Below the pieces are notes generated by a model. That model searched no databases and was not told the origin of the DNA. It saw nothing but the letters and a program-made list of their open reading frames with translations. A DNA stretch of 17,484 bases from the NCBI GenBank assembly GCA_029212425.1, contig JARGNC010000035.1, positions 1-17,484 of the forward strand. The letters are read 5' to 3'. This stretch comes from Phycisphaerales bacterium (lineage in GTDB: Bacteria; Planctomycetota; Phycisphaerae; Phycisphaerales; UBA1924). The translations under genes were made by a program, and so were the position numbers. Shown piece after piece: positions 1 to 7,447 of the stretch. Each line of letters opens with the position of its first letter. Within the stretch, counting starts at the first letter, position 1.

Positions 1-605
1 TCCGCCTTCGTCGCGTACTCACCGATCGGGAGCATCATCTCGCTCAATCGCAGCTTGCTCGCGCCGAAGAGCACATAGCTCTGATCTTTCGCATCATCCA
101 AACCACGCAGCAATCTCGGTTCATCCCCCGATCGATCAATCCGCGCGTAGTGTCCAGAAGCGACATACTGCGCGCCGATCTGCTCCGCGTATTCGTGGAG
201 CTTCCCAAACTTGAGCCAATCGTTGCATCGCACGCAGGGGTTCGGGGTCCGACCATTCGCGTACTCATCCACGAAGTAGTCGATGATCTTCCCGAAGTCC
301 TTCTTGAAGTTGCAGACATATAGAGGAATGCCCAGCGCCGCCGCGACCATGCGAGCGTCGTGCGCGTCTCCCACGCTGCAGCACCCCTGATGGCCGATCT
401 TCACCTGCGTCGGATCGCACGACACCCCCGCGCTGTCATAAGGCATCAACTCGTCGATCGTCTCTCCAGGAGATCCCAGACGCATAAAGCACCCCACGAC
501 CTCGTACCCCTGCTCCACCAGAATCGCCGCGGCTGCGGACGAGTCCACACCTCCTGACATCGCGACGAGGACTTTGCTACCAGGTTTGGGAGTGGATTCA
601 GTCAT
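1..605 (-). CDS. mnmA: tRNA-specific 2-thiouridylase MnmA, 5' part (truncated by window edge)
   Basis: MnmA (TrmU) adenylates and then thiolates U34 of the tRNAs for Lys, Glu and Gln in the cytoplasm, taking sulfur from a persulfide relay. The minus strand reads in frame from an ATG at 605 to the left edge, about 201 residues of a usual 350-390. The PP-loop ATP motif SGGVDSS is at residues 17-23, followed by a CCSVGDAHDAR block (75-85), LGIPLYVCNF (91-100), the TPNPCVRCN motif with the expected nucleophile Cys124, and GHYAR (151-155). The second catalytic cysteine and the C-terminal beta-barrel lie outside the window. The Shine-Dalgarno is weak (purine-rich AAAGAGATAG upstream). It lies 49 bases after the hypothetical gene on the same strand, so the two may be co-transcribed. 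The family call is firm from the motifs. Confidence 0.96.
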   Translation of the reverse strand, partial: MTESTPKPGSKVLVAMSGGVDSSAAAAILVEQGYEVVGCFMRLGSPGETIDELMPYDSAGVSCDPTQVKIGHQGCCSVGDAHDARMVAAALGIPLYVCNFKKDFGKIIDYFVDEYANGRTPNPCVRCNDWLKFGKLHEYAEQIGAQYVASGHYARIDRSGDEPRLLRGLDDAKDQSYVLFGASKLRLSEMMLPIGEYATKA

Positions 606-654
606 CGCGTATTCTATCTCTTTATTGCACAAGGGCTTATCCAAATCCGACCAA

Positions 655-1140
655 TTATCCGCGTTTGGGAGGGGTGTAGTACGGATCGCCGTCTGTGTCA
701 TCCTCCGGATCGTCGATCTGCACACGGATCTGGTCGAGCATCTGGTAGAGCCGATTCCGATCCTCCTCGCTGAGCTGCTCCGCGACCGCGAGCATCCCCT
801 CGATGGTGAGCTGTTTCTTCACATTGCTCCCATCAGGCATCCGTCGCATCGCTGAGCCAGGAGTCTCTGACAGGAACTCTGGATTGAGATCGATCATGTC
901 CGCGATCTTCCGGAGCATCTGCGATGCGGTCTGCGATCCGACCCCGTGCCCGATCCGCACGCGAACCGGCGCGATCGAAGGCTCCGAATCCGGACGATTA
1001 ATGATCGTCCCGGTGATCACATGCCCATCGTCGTCCGTCGAGGGGTCGTCCTCGCGATCGATTGCCGATGCGTTGAGCCCTGAAAAGTACGCCGCGAGAT
1101 TGGAGGGGTCGTGGGTGAGTGGGTCCTGAGAATCATGCAT
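655..1140 (-). CDS. acidic hypothetical protein, 161 aa
   Basis: I do not recognise the family. A TTG lies two codons upstream (1146), but the ATG at 1140 is the more natural start; no strong ribosome binding site precedes either. The protein has no signal peptide or membrane segment, so it is probably cytoplasmic. The N-terminal part is Asp/Glu-rich and low in complexity (DREDDPSTDDDG, about residues 29-40). A central segment contains VRVRIGHGVGSQTASQML, followed by a predicted helical region around residues 110-145 (LTIEGMLAVAEQLSEEDRN), and the tail is again acidic (DDPEDDTDGD). It is transcribed divergently from flgI and ends 49 bases before mnmA, so it probably shares a transcript with mnmA. 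Codon use and an uninterrupted frame support a real gene. No function is assigned. Confidence 0.7.
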   Translation of the reverse strand: MHDSQDPLTHDPSNLAAYFSGLNASAIDREDDPSTDDDGHVITGTIINRPDSEPSIAPVRVRIGHGVGSQTASQMLRKIADMIDLNPEFLSETPGSAMRRMPDGSNVKKQLTIEGMLAVAEQLSEEDRNRLYQMLDQIRVQIDDPEDDTDGDPYYTPPKRG

Positions 1141-1202
1141 ACCCAAGTGTAGGCCCGTTGATAATCCTCACATTCTCCGGGATTTCTGCGCCTTCCCCAA
1201 TC

Positions 1203-1218
1203 TGGCACACCATTCGCG
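1203..1218 (+). promoter_or_regulatory. sigma-54 (-24/-12) promoter of the flagellar operon
   Basis: The sequence TGGCACACCATTCGCG matches the RpoN consensus TGGCACR-N4-TTGCW at all the fixed positions except one T in the -12 element and the final W. The invariant GG (1204-1205) and GC (1216-1217) are separated by exactly 10 bases, as RpoN requires. The predicted transcription start is near 1229, downstream of the ATG at 1220 but upstream of the ATG at 1247, which fixes the flgI start at 1247. Sigma-54 control of basal-body and hook genes is common in bacteria with hierarchical flagellar cascades. The cognate activator (an FlrC/FlgR-type protein) is not in the window. Confidence 0.8.
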
Positions 1219-1230
1219 TATGTCCATCGA

Positions 1231-1249
1231 CGGAAGGAGTCCGACTATG
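1231..1249 (+). promoter_or_regulatory. flgI ribosome binding site in a short hairpin
   Basis: AAGGAG at 1234-1239 lies 7 bases before the ATG at 1247, which decides that start over the upstream ATG at 1220. The same bases can form a small hairpin: CGGA (1231-1234) pairs with TCCG (1240-1243) around an AGGAG loop, so the Shine-Dalgarno would be displayed in the loop. With the predicted sigma-54 start near 1229, this hairpin would be almost the whole leader. The stem is only 4 bp, so the structure is tentative, while the ribosome binding site itself is clear. Confidence 0.6.
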
Positions 1250-2335
1250 TGGCGATGGATTGTCACCCTCATACTTTGCGCAACCATGAGCGCGTCCACT
1301 GCGCAAGCAGGCAAGATTCTGCGCGACATCAGTCGTGTTAAGGGTCAAGGCGCCTCCATGATCCAAGGCCTCGGCTTGGTCGTCGGTCTCAATGGGACCG
1401 GAGACAGCGGGAGCGAGCTCGCGATGGCGCGCCCGCTCGCTGCAGCACTGACCAACATGGGTAACCCAGTCAGCATCGACGAGCTCGAGAGCACAAGCTC
1501 CGCAGCACTCGTGCTGGTCACCTGCCACATCCCCCGCGACGGCGCGAAATCCGGCGATGAACTCGAGATCACCATCTCTGTCATCAACTCCGCGCAGTCC
1601 CTCAAAGGCGGCATTCTCCTGATGACCCCGCTGAGCCCACGCCCAAACTCGCCGGTCTACGCGTTTGCCAACGGCCGCTTGAGCATCCCAGAAGATGACA
1701 ACCCAACCGTCGCAACGATTGGGAAGGGCGCACAGATCGTCCGCGATATCAACACCATGCCCAGCATCGAGGGATCGTTCGACATCATCATCGACCCTCC
1801 TTTCTCAGGTTGGGGTTCCGTCGCGTCCATGGCGTCCGAAATCGACCAGAACTACCGCCTTTCCTCCGATCGACTCGGTGACCCACTCGCACGCGTCATC
1901 GACCCACGCACCATCCGCGTCACCGTTCCAATCAACGAACGCTCGAATCCCGGATCATTCTTCGGTCATGTCATGGAAACAGACATTTCCGGCGCACTCC
2001 GAAAACTCCCAGCACAAGTCATCTGCGATACGCGAGCAGGGATCATCGTCATGACAGGCGATGTCGAAGTCTCCCCATCCGTCATCACACACAAAGACTT
2101 GATGATCACAACACTCGTCGATCCACTCGCGATGCCGTTGCAAACCGAATCAGAGTTTGCAGCACTCCAGACCAACTCAGGAGTTGACACAGATTCAACC
2201 ACCGCCAAGCTCCAAGACCTGATCTCTGCATTCGATCAGCTCGATGTACCACCGCTCGAACAGATCCACATTCTCAAGCTCATCCACAACGCGGGGAACC
2301 TGCACGCTCGATTAATCATCGACGGCGTCGGATAA
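1247..2335 (+). CDS. flgI: flagellar P-ring protein FlgI
   Basis: FlgI assembles the P ring, the periplasmic bushing around the flagellar rod in the peptidoglycan layer. The 362-residue length is normal for the family. The mature N-terminus has the family signature (KILRDISRVKGQGAS, then IQGLGLVVGLNGTGDSG) and the C-terminus has the usual ending LEQIHILKLIHNAGNLHARL. Starting at ATG 1247 gives a clean Sec signal peptide (MWRWIVTLILCATMSASTAQA, cleavage after residue 21). The ATG at 1220 would add nine polar residues and lies before the predicted transcription start. It is the first gene of the operon; flgJ follows after 23 bases. The L-ring gene flgH and the chaperone gene flgA, often adjacent in other bacteria, are not in this window. 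Confidence 0.96.
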   Translation: MWRWIVTLILCATMSASTAQAGKILRDISRVKGQGASMIQGLGLVVGLNGTGDSGSELAMARPLAAALTNMGNPVSIDELESTSSAALVLVTCHIPRDGAKSGDELEITISVINSAQSLKGGILLMTPLSPRPNSPVYAFANGRLSIPEDDNPTVATIGKGAQIVRDINTMPSIEGSFDIIIDPPFSGWGSVASMASEIDQNYRLSSDRLGDPLARVIDPRTIRVTVPINERSNPGSFFGHVMETDISGALRKLPAQVICDTRAGIIVMTGDVEVSPSVITHKDLMITTLVDPLAMPLQTESEFAALQTNSGVDTDSTTAKLQDLISAFDQLDVPPLEQIHILKLIHNAGNLHARLIIDGVG

Positions 2336-2358
2336 CCCTCAACTCGAAAGCAGCACAC

Positions 2359-2892
2359 ATGAGTTCCATCAACAGCAACAACGCAATGGGAATCCAGCAA
2401 ATCGTCAACGCCGGGAAGCAGTTGTACACCGGGAGCCCACTCCGCGGAGCTGCAAACACCGAAGCTGCACGCAGCGCCCCAACCCCACAAACTGAGGGCA
2501 AAGTCGCCCCAGATCCAGACCGGAGCCCGATCACCCGCGCCCCGGACAATACCGAAGCGATCGCTTCCAGCGACGGCACAAAGGTCACTGCGAAGGTCAC
2601 CGCGGAAGAAGCAAAGGCGCTTGATACCGCACAAAAACTCGTTTCCACAACACTGATCAAACCAATCCTCGCGCAAGCCCGAGCCGCGCGTGATGCGCCA
2701 GCCCCATGGGGACAGACCCAAGCAGAGAAACAGTTCGGCGCACTCCTCGACAATCGGCTCAGCGACGACATCGCCAAAGCTTCCAACTTCCCAATCGCGC
2801 AACGAATCGCGGATCAAATCCTCAAGAACACACCAATCGACAGCGCAGCACAAAACCAACCAACACACACCCCAGTGGATCTCTTCGGATGA
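2359..2892 (+). CDS. flgJ: FlgJ-like rod-binding protein without muramidase domain
   Basis: The N-terminal half of classical FlgJ binds rod subunits and acts as the rod cap; the C-terminal half is a peptidoglycan hydrolase. This 177-residue protein has only the rod-binding type of domain, at about residues 90-156: TAQKLVSTTLIKPILAQAR, then APWGQTQAEKQFGALLDNRL and AKASNFPIAQRIADQIL. These follow the family pattern of an amphipathic helix, a flexible loop, then a (M/L)LD..L...IA... helix pair. The first 80 residues are low-complexity and rich in Ala, Pro and Ser. There is no hydrolase domain, a common arrangement outside beta/gamma-proteobacteria, so a separate hydrolase must open the wall. 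The stop overlaps the flgN start (ATGA). The call rests on pattern similarity and position between flgI and flgN. Confidence 0.8.
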   Translation: MSSINSNNAMGIQQIVNAGKQLYTGSPLRGAANTEAARSAPTPQTEGKVAPDPDRSPITRAPDNTEAIASSDGTKVTAKVTAEEAKALDTAQKLVSTTLIKPILAQARAARDAPAPWGQTQAEKQFGALLDNRLSDDIAKASNFPIAQRIADQILKNTPIDSAAQNQPTHTPVDLFG

Positions 2893-3437
2893 TCAATACA
2901 CCAATCCAACATGCTGTCCGCCCGTCAGCACGCCCGTCAATCGGGTTCGACATCGACAAACTCGATGCGCTGCTGATGGACCTCGAAAACGAGCATCACA
3001 CGCTCCTCGATCTCGCGGGACTCCAACGCGAAGCAATCGTCAAAGCGGACCCCAAAGTGCTTGGCAAAGTTGTCGAAGAAACCGCGCAAACCCTCACACG
3101 CATCGCAGGGATCGAACGCACCCGCCAGCAAGTCATCAAACAACCCGACGGCAGCATCCCGACCGTCAACCAGATTACCGACGAGCTCAAAGACCAGCAC
3201 GATCACGAGCACGCACAAGCACTCTCCTCACGCTCCGCATCACTCCGCGAGCTGATGCAAAGGGTCAAAGAAGAGCACGAAGCGGTCCGCCTCGCAACCC
3301 TCGCACTGAGCAACCACATGAACGGTCTCATGGAACAGATCAGCGCCAAGCTATCCCACTCAGGAACCTACGGCCGACGCGGCTCGGTCGCCCCAGGTCG
3401 AACACAGGTCATTTCCAGTCTGGACACAGTCCAATGA
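2889..3437 (+). CDS. flgN: FlgN-family export chaperone for FlgK/FlgL
   Basis: FlgN binds the C-termini of the hook-associated proteins FlgK and FlgL in the cytoplasm and delivers them to the flagellar type III export gate. The 182-residue protein is largely alpha-helical. A helix around residues 20-55 contains LDALLMDLENEHHTLLDLAG, which matches the opening FlgN helix (L..LL..E...L..L...Q). The tail SHSGTYGRRGSVAP resembles the FlgN ending Y...G. The start is ATG 2889, overlapping the flgJ stop in ATGA, which implies translational coupling. The open frame continues upstream within flgJ but that part is Arg/Thr-rich out-of-frame sequence. A His/Asp-rich patch (KDQHDHEHAQ, 101-110) sits in the middle. 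The flgK gene follows directly, as expected for its chaperone. Confidence 0.85.
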   Translation: MINTPIQHAVRPSARPSIGFDIDKLDALLMDLENEHHTLLDLAGLQREAIVKADPKVLGKVVEETAQTLTRIAGIERTRQQVIKQPDGSIPTVNQITDELKDQHDHEHAQALSSRSASLRELMQRVKEEHEAVRLATLALSNHMNGLMEQISAKLSHSGTYGRRGSVAPGRTQVISSLDTVQ

Positions 3438-3465
3438 ACGCTTGTCACCAAGAAAGGAGCCAGCC

Positions 3466-5190
3466 ATGAGTCTGACATCAGTCCTTCAAATCGCCAACTC
3501 GTCGCTGTCCGCTTCCCAGATCGGTCTGCAGGTTACCAGCCAGAACCTTGCGAACGCTGCGACACCTGGATACACGCGCCAGATCGCGATGCTCCAAGCA
3601 ATCCGAGGCAGCGTCACCGATCCCTTCATCGTCGGATCGGGTGTCGGCGTCGCCGAGGTCCGCCGTCAGATTGATACCGCTCTCCAAAGCAGACTCTGGA
3701 ACGCGAACTCCGCAGAGTTCGGCCAAGCACAACAGCTCAATGTCTTCAACCAACTCGAATCCATCCTCAACGAAGGAACCGAGTACGACCTCTCATCCGA
3801 GCTCTCTTCGTTCTTCAACACATGGTCGGAAGCGACCACGCTCCTCGATTCCACCGCAACCCTTGTGAACCAGGGACGCTCAATCTCAAGCTTCATCCAA
3901 AACATGCGCGAGGACCTCGTCAGTCAACGCAGACAAATCGAAGACCAGATCGATTCCCAAGCGCACCAAGCAGATGCGCTCTTCACTGAGATCGCTGAAA
4001 TCAACGCGACCATCTCCAGCAGCGAGATCGGACAAGCCGAAGCTGGAGCGCTCCGCGATCGCAGAGACCAGATCGTCACTGAACTCTCCCAGCTCATGGA
4101 AATCACCGCGATCGAAACCAATCAAGGCGGCTACAACGTCTATGTTGGATCCACCCCGATTGTGCAAGGAAACTCATCGCGCGGCATCACAATCGACAGA
4201 CAAACCGTCGGAGACACCGTCAGCGTCACTGTCAACACCGCGGACAACAACGACTCGCTCCGCGTCACCAGCGGATCAATCGGTGGTCTCCTCCAATCCC
4301 GCGACGGCGCGATCGACGAAACCATCGAAAAACTCGACAAGGTCGCCGCGAATCTCATCTTCGAGGTCAACAAAGTCCACTCGACCGGAACCAACGAGGA
4401 TTGGCTCACCTCCGCGCTGGGTACCTTGCAGGTCAGTGCCGCAAACCAATCGCTCCCCCTCAACGATCCCGCAAACACGGACCTCAGCAGTCTCCCGTAC
4501 GCGCCAAGCAATGGCGGTTTCTTCATCAACATCCAGAACAAAGACACCGGATACTCGTCACGAGAATGGGTCGCGGTTGACCTCGACGGGATCGACACAC
4601 TCGGAACCGCATCGGTCGCCGACGACACCAGCGCGGAGGATATCCGAGCAGAACTCGATGGTTTCAGCGGAATTTCCGCATCGTTCGATCCCTCCGGAAG
4701 ACTCCAAATCACCGCAGACAACGGGTACTCCTTCGCGTTCTCAGAAGACTCCTCCGGCGCATTGGCAACCCTCGGCGTCAACACCTTCTTCGAAGGCACC
4801 AGCGGCGCCGACATCGGTGTCCGCGACGATGTCCAAGTCATGCTCGGACGCCTGGGAGAAGACGGACAGTCCTTTAGCGCAAACGCAAACGCAAACCTGC
4901 TCAGCGAAATCGGAAACCAAGCCGTCGAAGCACTCGGAGGCCAGACCATCAGCAAGCTCTGGAGCATCCAGACCCAAGATGTCGCGGTCCTCGCAAACTC
5001 CGCGCGAACCCAAGCGGACTCCGCGTTCCTCGTACGCCAGAGTCTCGACGGCCAGCGTGCCGCTGTCTCCGGAGTCAGCATCGACGAAGAGTCCATCAAC
5101 CTCCTGACCTACCAGCGCCAATACCAAGGCGCCGCACAAGTCATCACCATCGCACAAGAAATGTACGACACCCTGCTCAGTCTCGTCTAA
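3466..5190 (+). CDS. flgK: flagellar hook-associated protein 1 FlgK
   Basis: FlgK is the first hook-filament junction protein, exported through the flagellar type III apparatus. Its 574-residue length is typical. The N-terminal flagellar rod-family signature is at residues 4-45 (LQIANSSLSASQIGLQVTSQ, then NLANAATPGYTRQ), followed by LWNANSAEFGQAQQLNVFNQLE. The C-terminal D0 helix is VSIDEESINLLTYQRQYQGA followed by AQVITIAQEMYDTLLSLV. The start is set by AGAAAGGAG (3450-3458), seven bases before ATG 3466; a TTG at 3442 is in frame but precedes the ribosome binding site. No cysteine was noticed in the protein, as usual for axial flagellar proteins. A hexanucleotide repeat at 4879-4896 encodes an Ala-Asn run. 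flgL follows after 42 bases. Confidence 0.97.
   Translation: MSLTSVLQIANSSLSASQIGLQVTSQNLANAATPGYTRQIAMLQAIRGSVTDPFIVGSGVGVAEVRRQIDTALQSRLWNANSAEFGQAQQLNVFNQLESILNEGTEYDLSSELSSFFNTWSEATTLLDSTATLVNQGRSISSFIQNMREDLVSQRRQIEDQIDSQAHQADALFTEIAEINATISSSEIGQAEAGALRDRRDQIVTELSQLMEITAIETNQGGYNVYVGSTPIVQGNSSRGITIDRQTVGDTVSVTVNTADNNDSLRVTSGSIGGLLQSRDGAIDETIEKLDKVAANLIFEVNKVHSTGTNEDWLTSALGTLQVSAANQSLPLNDPANTDLSSLPYAPSNGGFFINIQNKDTGYSSREWVAVDLDGIDTLGTASVADDTSAEDIRAELDGFSGISASFDPSGRLQITADNGYSFAFSEDSSGALATLGVNTFFEGTSGADIGVRDDVQVMLGRLGEDGQSFSANANANLLSEIGNQAVEALGGQTISKLWSIQTQDVAVLANSARTQADSAFLVRQSLDGQRAAVSGVSIDEESINLLTYQRQYQGAAQVITIAQEMYDTLLSLV
4879..4896 (+). repeat. (GCAAAC)x3 hexanucleotide repeat inside flgK
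   Basis: Three perfect tandem copies of GCAAAC encode an Ala-Asn run in the distal part of FlgK, just before the C-terminal helices. Slippage would add or remove two residues without breaking the frame. Confidence 0.85.
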
Positions 5191-5232
5191 CCCATTGCCC
5201 ATCCGTTCGTTCTCATACCAGAGATTCACACC

Positions 5233-7284
5233 ATGTCCAACTTCCCCACTTCATACTCACGAGCACCCTCGCTGCTGTTCACAGCACAGAGTCTGAACAA
5301 CATCAACTCATCCAACATCGCGCTGGGAAGACTCTCCAACCAGCTCGCATCGGGATTGGACATCCTGCGCCCATCAGACGACCCAGTCCGCAGCGCCGCA
5401 ATCTCGACCCTCGATGGACGAATCGAGCACACAAACCAAATTCTCCAGAACCTCGATTTCGCTGGAAGTTCCGTCGGAACACTCGACCAGATTCTCGCTG
5501 ATGCAAAAGCCCTTGTTGACGAAGCAAGCTCCGTCGCATCCTCACAAATCAACTCCGATCCGGAAACACGAGAGAGCCAAGCGATCATAATCGATTCGCT
5601 CATCGACTCACTCTTCTCCATCGCAAACCAAGAATCACTCGTCGGCCATGTCTTCGGCGGATCAGCACCGGGACGCCAACCCATCATCTACGACCGAGGC
5701 GCATACCGGTTCGTCGGCGAAGTCGGCGGACTCACCGCAGCGCTCGGCTCAGCAAGCAACATCCCCCTCACCCTCGGTGTCGGGAACGCGATCGGAGAGC
5801 TCTCCAATCGCATGGAAGGCGTCGTCGATCTCAACCCCAACCTCACAGAAAACACACTGCTCACAGACCTCAACGGCGCGAACAATGTCGGCGCAAACGC
5901 TGGAGTACTCGAGTTCAGCTACAACGGCGGACAAGTCGCACAAGTCGATCTCGCCGGCGCGGTCACCATCGGAGATGTCGTCGATCGACTCAACGCAGCC
6001 GTCCAGCAGTACGAAACCGACAACTCGGTCACTGTGCTAGGTCCAAGCGCATTCTCGATCTCAGGATCAACCATCAGCGCCGACATCCCAGGCGGGAGTC
6101 TTGAGTTCTTCGACATCGCAGGATCATCCACCGCGTCCGATCTTGGACTCGTCACCGATCCACCAACCTCATTCACAGCCGGAAACCCCACCGGCGTAGA
6201 CCTCGATCCCAACCTCACGCTCACCACCCCAGTCTCCGCACTCGCAGGACTCGGAGGCGCCCCCCTGGGATCAATCCAACTCAAAAACAACGGCGCAACC
6301 CACACAATCGACCTCTCAGGCGCACAAACCTTCGCGGATATCAAGAGTGCCATCGAATCCGGAAACACCGGAGTCCGTGTCCTCATCTCCGAAGACAAAC
6401 AATCCATCAATATCGTCACCGAGAGCGCGGGAACCCAATCCCACGCGCTCTCCATCTCAGAAGTTGTCGGAGGCGGAGCAACCGCGGAACTCCTCGGAAT
6501 CCGTACCTTTGTAGGCACCACCAAACTCAGCGACTTCAACGACGGAGATGGAGTGAGCGTTGTCTCAGGACGCACCGATCCTCTCACAGGTCTCGTAGAT
6601 CCATCACTCAACACCGACTTTGAAATCAAGCTCGGCGACGGATTCAGCATCAGCATCGATCTGAGCCCTTCCGACATCAACTCCGTCGATACCGTTGTCG
6701 CCGCGATCAATGCCCAAGCGGATGCCCAGCTCACCGCCGCGGGAAGACCCACGACTGACTTCAGCGCCAATGTCGGCGCAATCAGCAACGGGATCGAGTT
6801 CAACCAATCCGCAGCAATCGCTGCTGGTGGTCAGATGTCCATCCGTCCAGTGAACAACTCACAAGCCGCAGAAGGCCTCGGTTTCATGGATGCAAAGAAC
6901 GGCGCAGGCAACACACTCTTGCGCTCCGAAGACCGTGCAACGATCCGAGTTAACAACCTTTTCTCCCATCTTCTGGACCTTTCCGAAGCATTGAAGAACG
7001 ACGACACCTTTGGCATCGAAATTGCGACAAAGAGACTCGGAGAAAGCCAGGATCATGTGATCCAAGCTCGATCCACCGTCGGCGGCTACGCACGCAGACT
7101 CGACGACGAAACGCGTCGTCAACAAGATCGGGTTGTCTTCGATGAAGCAATCCGCTCACAACTCCGAGACCTGGACTATGCGTCCGCATCCTCGGAGTTC
7201 GCACAGCTGCAACTGCAGCTCCAAGCAGGCCTCTCGGTTGCCGCTCAAACGCAGCAGCTCACCCTGCTCGACTTCCTCGGCTAA
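5233..7284 (+). CDS. flgL: flagellar hook-associated protein 3 FlgL, enlarged by repeat domains
   Basis: FlgL is the second hook-filament junction protein, between FlgK and flagellin. The flagellin-like N-terminal helices are at about residues 12-140 (NIALGRLSNQLASGLDILRP, then SDDPVRSAAI) and the C-terminal helices at about 563-683 (VGGYARRLDDETRRQQD, ending LTLLDFLG). At 683 residues it is roughly twice the 300-350 of many FlgL proteins. The extra sequence (about 195-555) looks like three divergent copies of a flagellin-IN-type module: VDLNPNLT (198-205) starts copy 1, VDLDPNLT (322-329) starts copy 2, and copy 3 starts near 428. Each copy has a strand-rich section, a helix such as TIGDVVDRLNAA, TFADIKSAIESG or SVDTVVAAINAQ, and an ending near DLGLV, ELLGI or GLGFM. 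The ribosome binding site is weak (AGAG). fliW follows after 163 bases. Confidence 0.94.
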   Translation: MSNFPTSYSRAPSLLFTAQSLNNINSSNIALGRLSNQLASGLDILRPSDDPVRSAAISTLDGRIEHTNQILQNLDFAGSSVGTLDQILADAKALVDEASSVASSQINSDPETRESQAIIIDSLIDSLFSIANQESLVGHVFGGSAPGRQPIIYDRGAYRFVGEVGGLTAALGSASNIPLTLGVGNAIGELSNRMEGVVDLNPNLTENTLLTDLNGANNVGANAGVLEFSYNGGQVAQVDLAGAVTIGDVVDRLNAAVQQYETDNSVTVLGPSAFSISGSTISADIPGGSLEFFDIAGSSTASDLGLVTDPPTSFTAGNPTGVDLDPNLTLTTPVSALAGLGGAPLGSIQLKNNGATHTIDLSGAQTFADIKSAIESGNTGVRVLISEDKQSINIVTESAGTQSHALSISEVVGGGATAELLGIRTFVGTTKLSDFNDGDGVSVVSGRTDPLTGLVDPSLNTDFEIKLGDGFSISIDLSPSDINSVDTVVAAINAQADAQLTAAGRPTTDFSANVGAISNGIEFNQSAAIAAGGQMSIRPVNNSQAAEGLGFMDAKNGAGNTLLRSEDRATIRVNNLFSHLLDLSEALKNDDTFGIEIATKRLGESQDHVIQARSTVGGYARRLDDETRRQQDRVVFDEAIRSQLRDLDYASASSEFAQLQLQLQAGLSVAAQTQQLTLLDFLG

Positions 7285-7447
7285 CCCCGAGGACACACAG
7301 CCCGACCTGGTGAAAGCCGGGAACGGAGATTGGATCGAGAACCCCCCCACAGTCGGTCGTGAGGGGTGCTCAAGACAGGATGTCGCCCGGTATGGATGCC
7401 GGCGTCGATCCGAACTTTGGTCAGACCGACAATCGGAGCGCACAACA
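7285..7447 (+). other. flgL-fliW intergenic leader
   Basis: This 163-base gap has no coding frame I can support. It contains an imperfect C-rich/G-rich inverted repeat at about 7343-7373 (ACCCC...GGGGT with CAC/GTG nearer the loop) and ends in the fliW ribosome binding site, GGAG at 7435-7438, nine bases before the ATG. I see no convincing sigma-54, sigma-28 or sigma-70 promoter, so fliW is probably read from upstream. Confidence 0.4.

Noticed and set aside
1220..1246. ATG at 1220 as the flgI start
   Set aside because: It lies before the predicted sigma-54 transcription start and lacks a ribosome binding site; ATG 1247 has AAGGAG and a better signal peptide.
2236..2868. Antisense open frame over flgI and flgJ, rich in Cys and Trp
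   Set aside because: Composition is that of an antisense frame; no start signal or domain.
2690..3469. A long open frame across flgJ, flgN and the flgK start
   Set aside because: Arg/His/Thr-rich out-of-frame translation that overlaps three well supported genes.
4140..5099. A 319-codon open frame antisense to flgK
   Set aside because: Typical antisense shadow of a GC-rich gene, with no ribosome binding site and no family motif.
3974..5107. A 377-codon open frame overlapping flgK in another frame of the same strand
   Set aside because: It is Ser/Thr/Pro/Arg-rich frame-shadow sequence with no recognisable domain, and flgK is certain in the correct frame.
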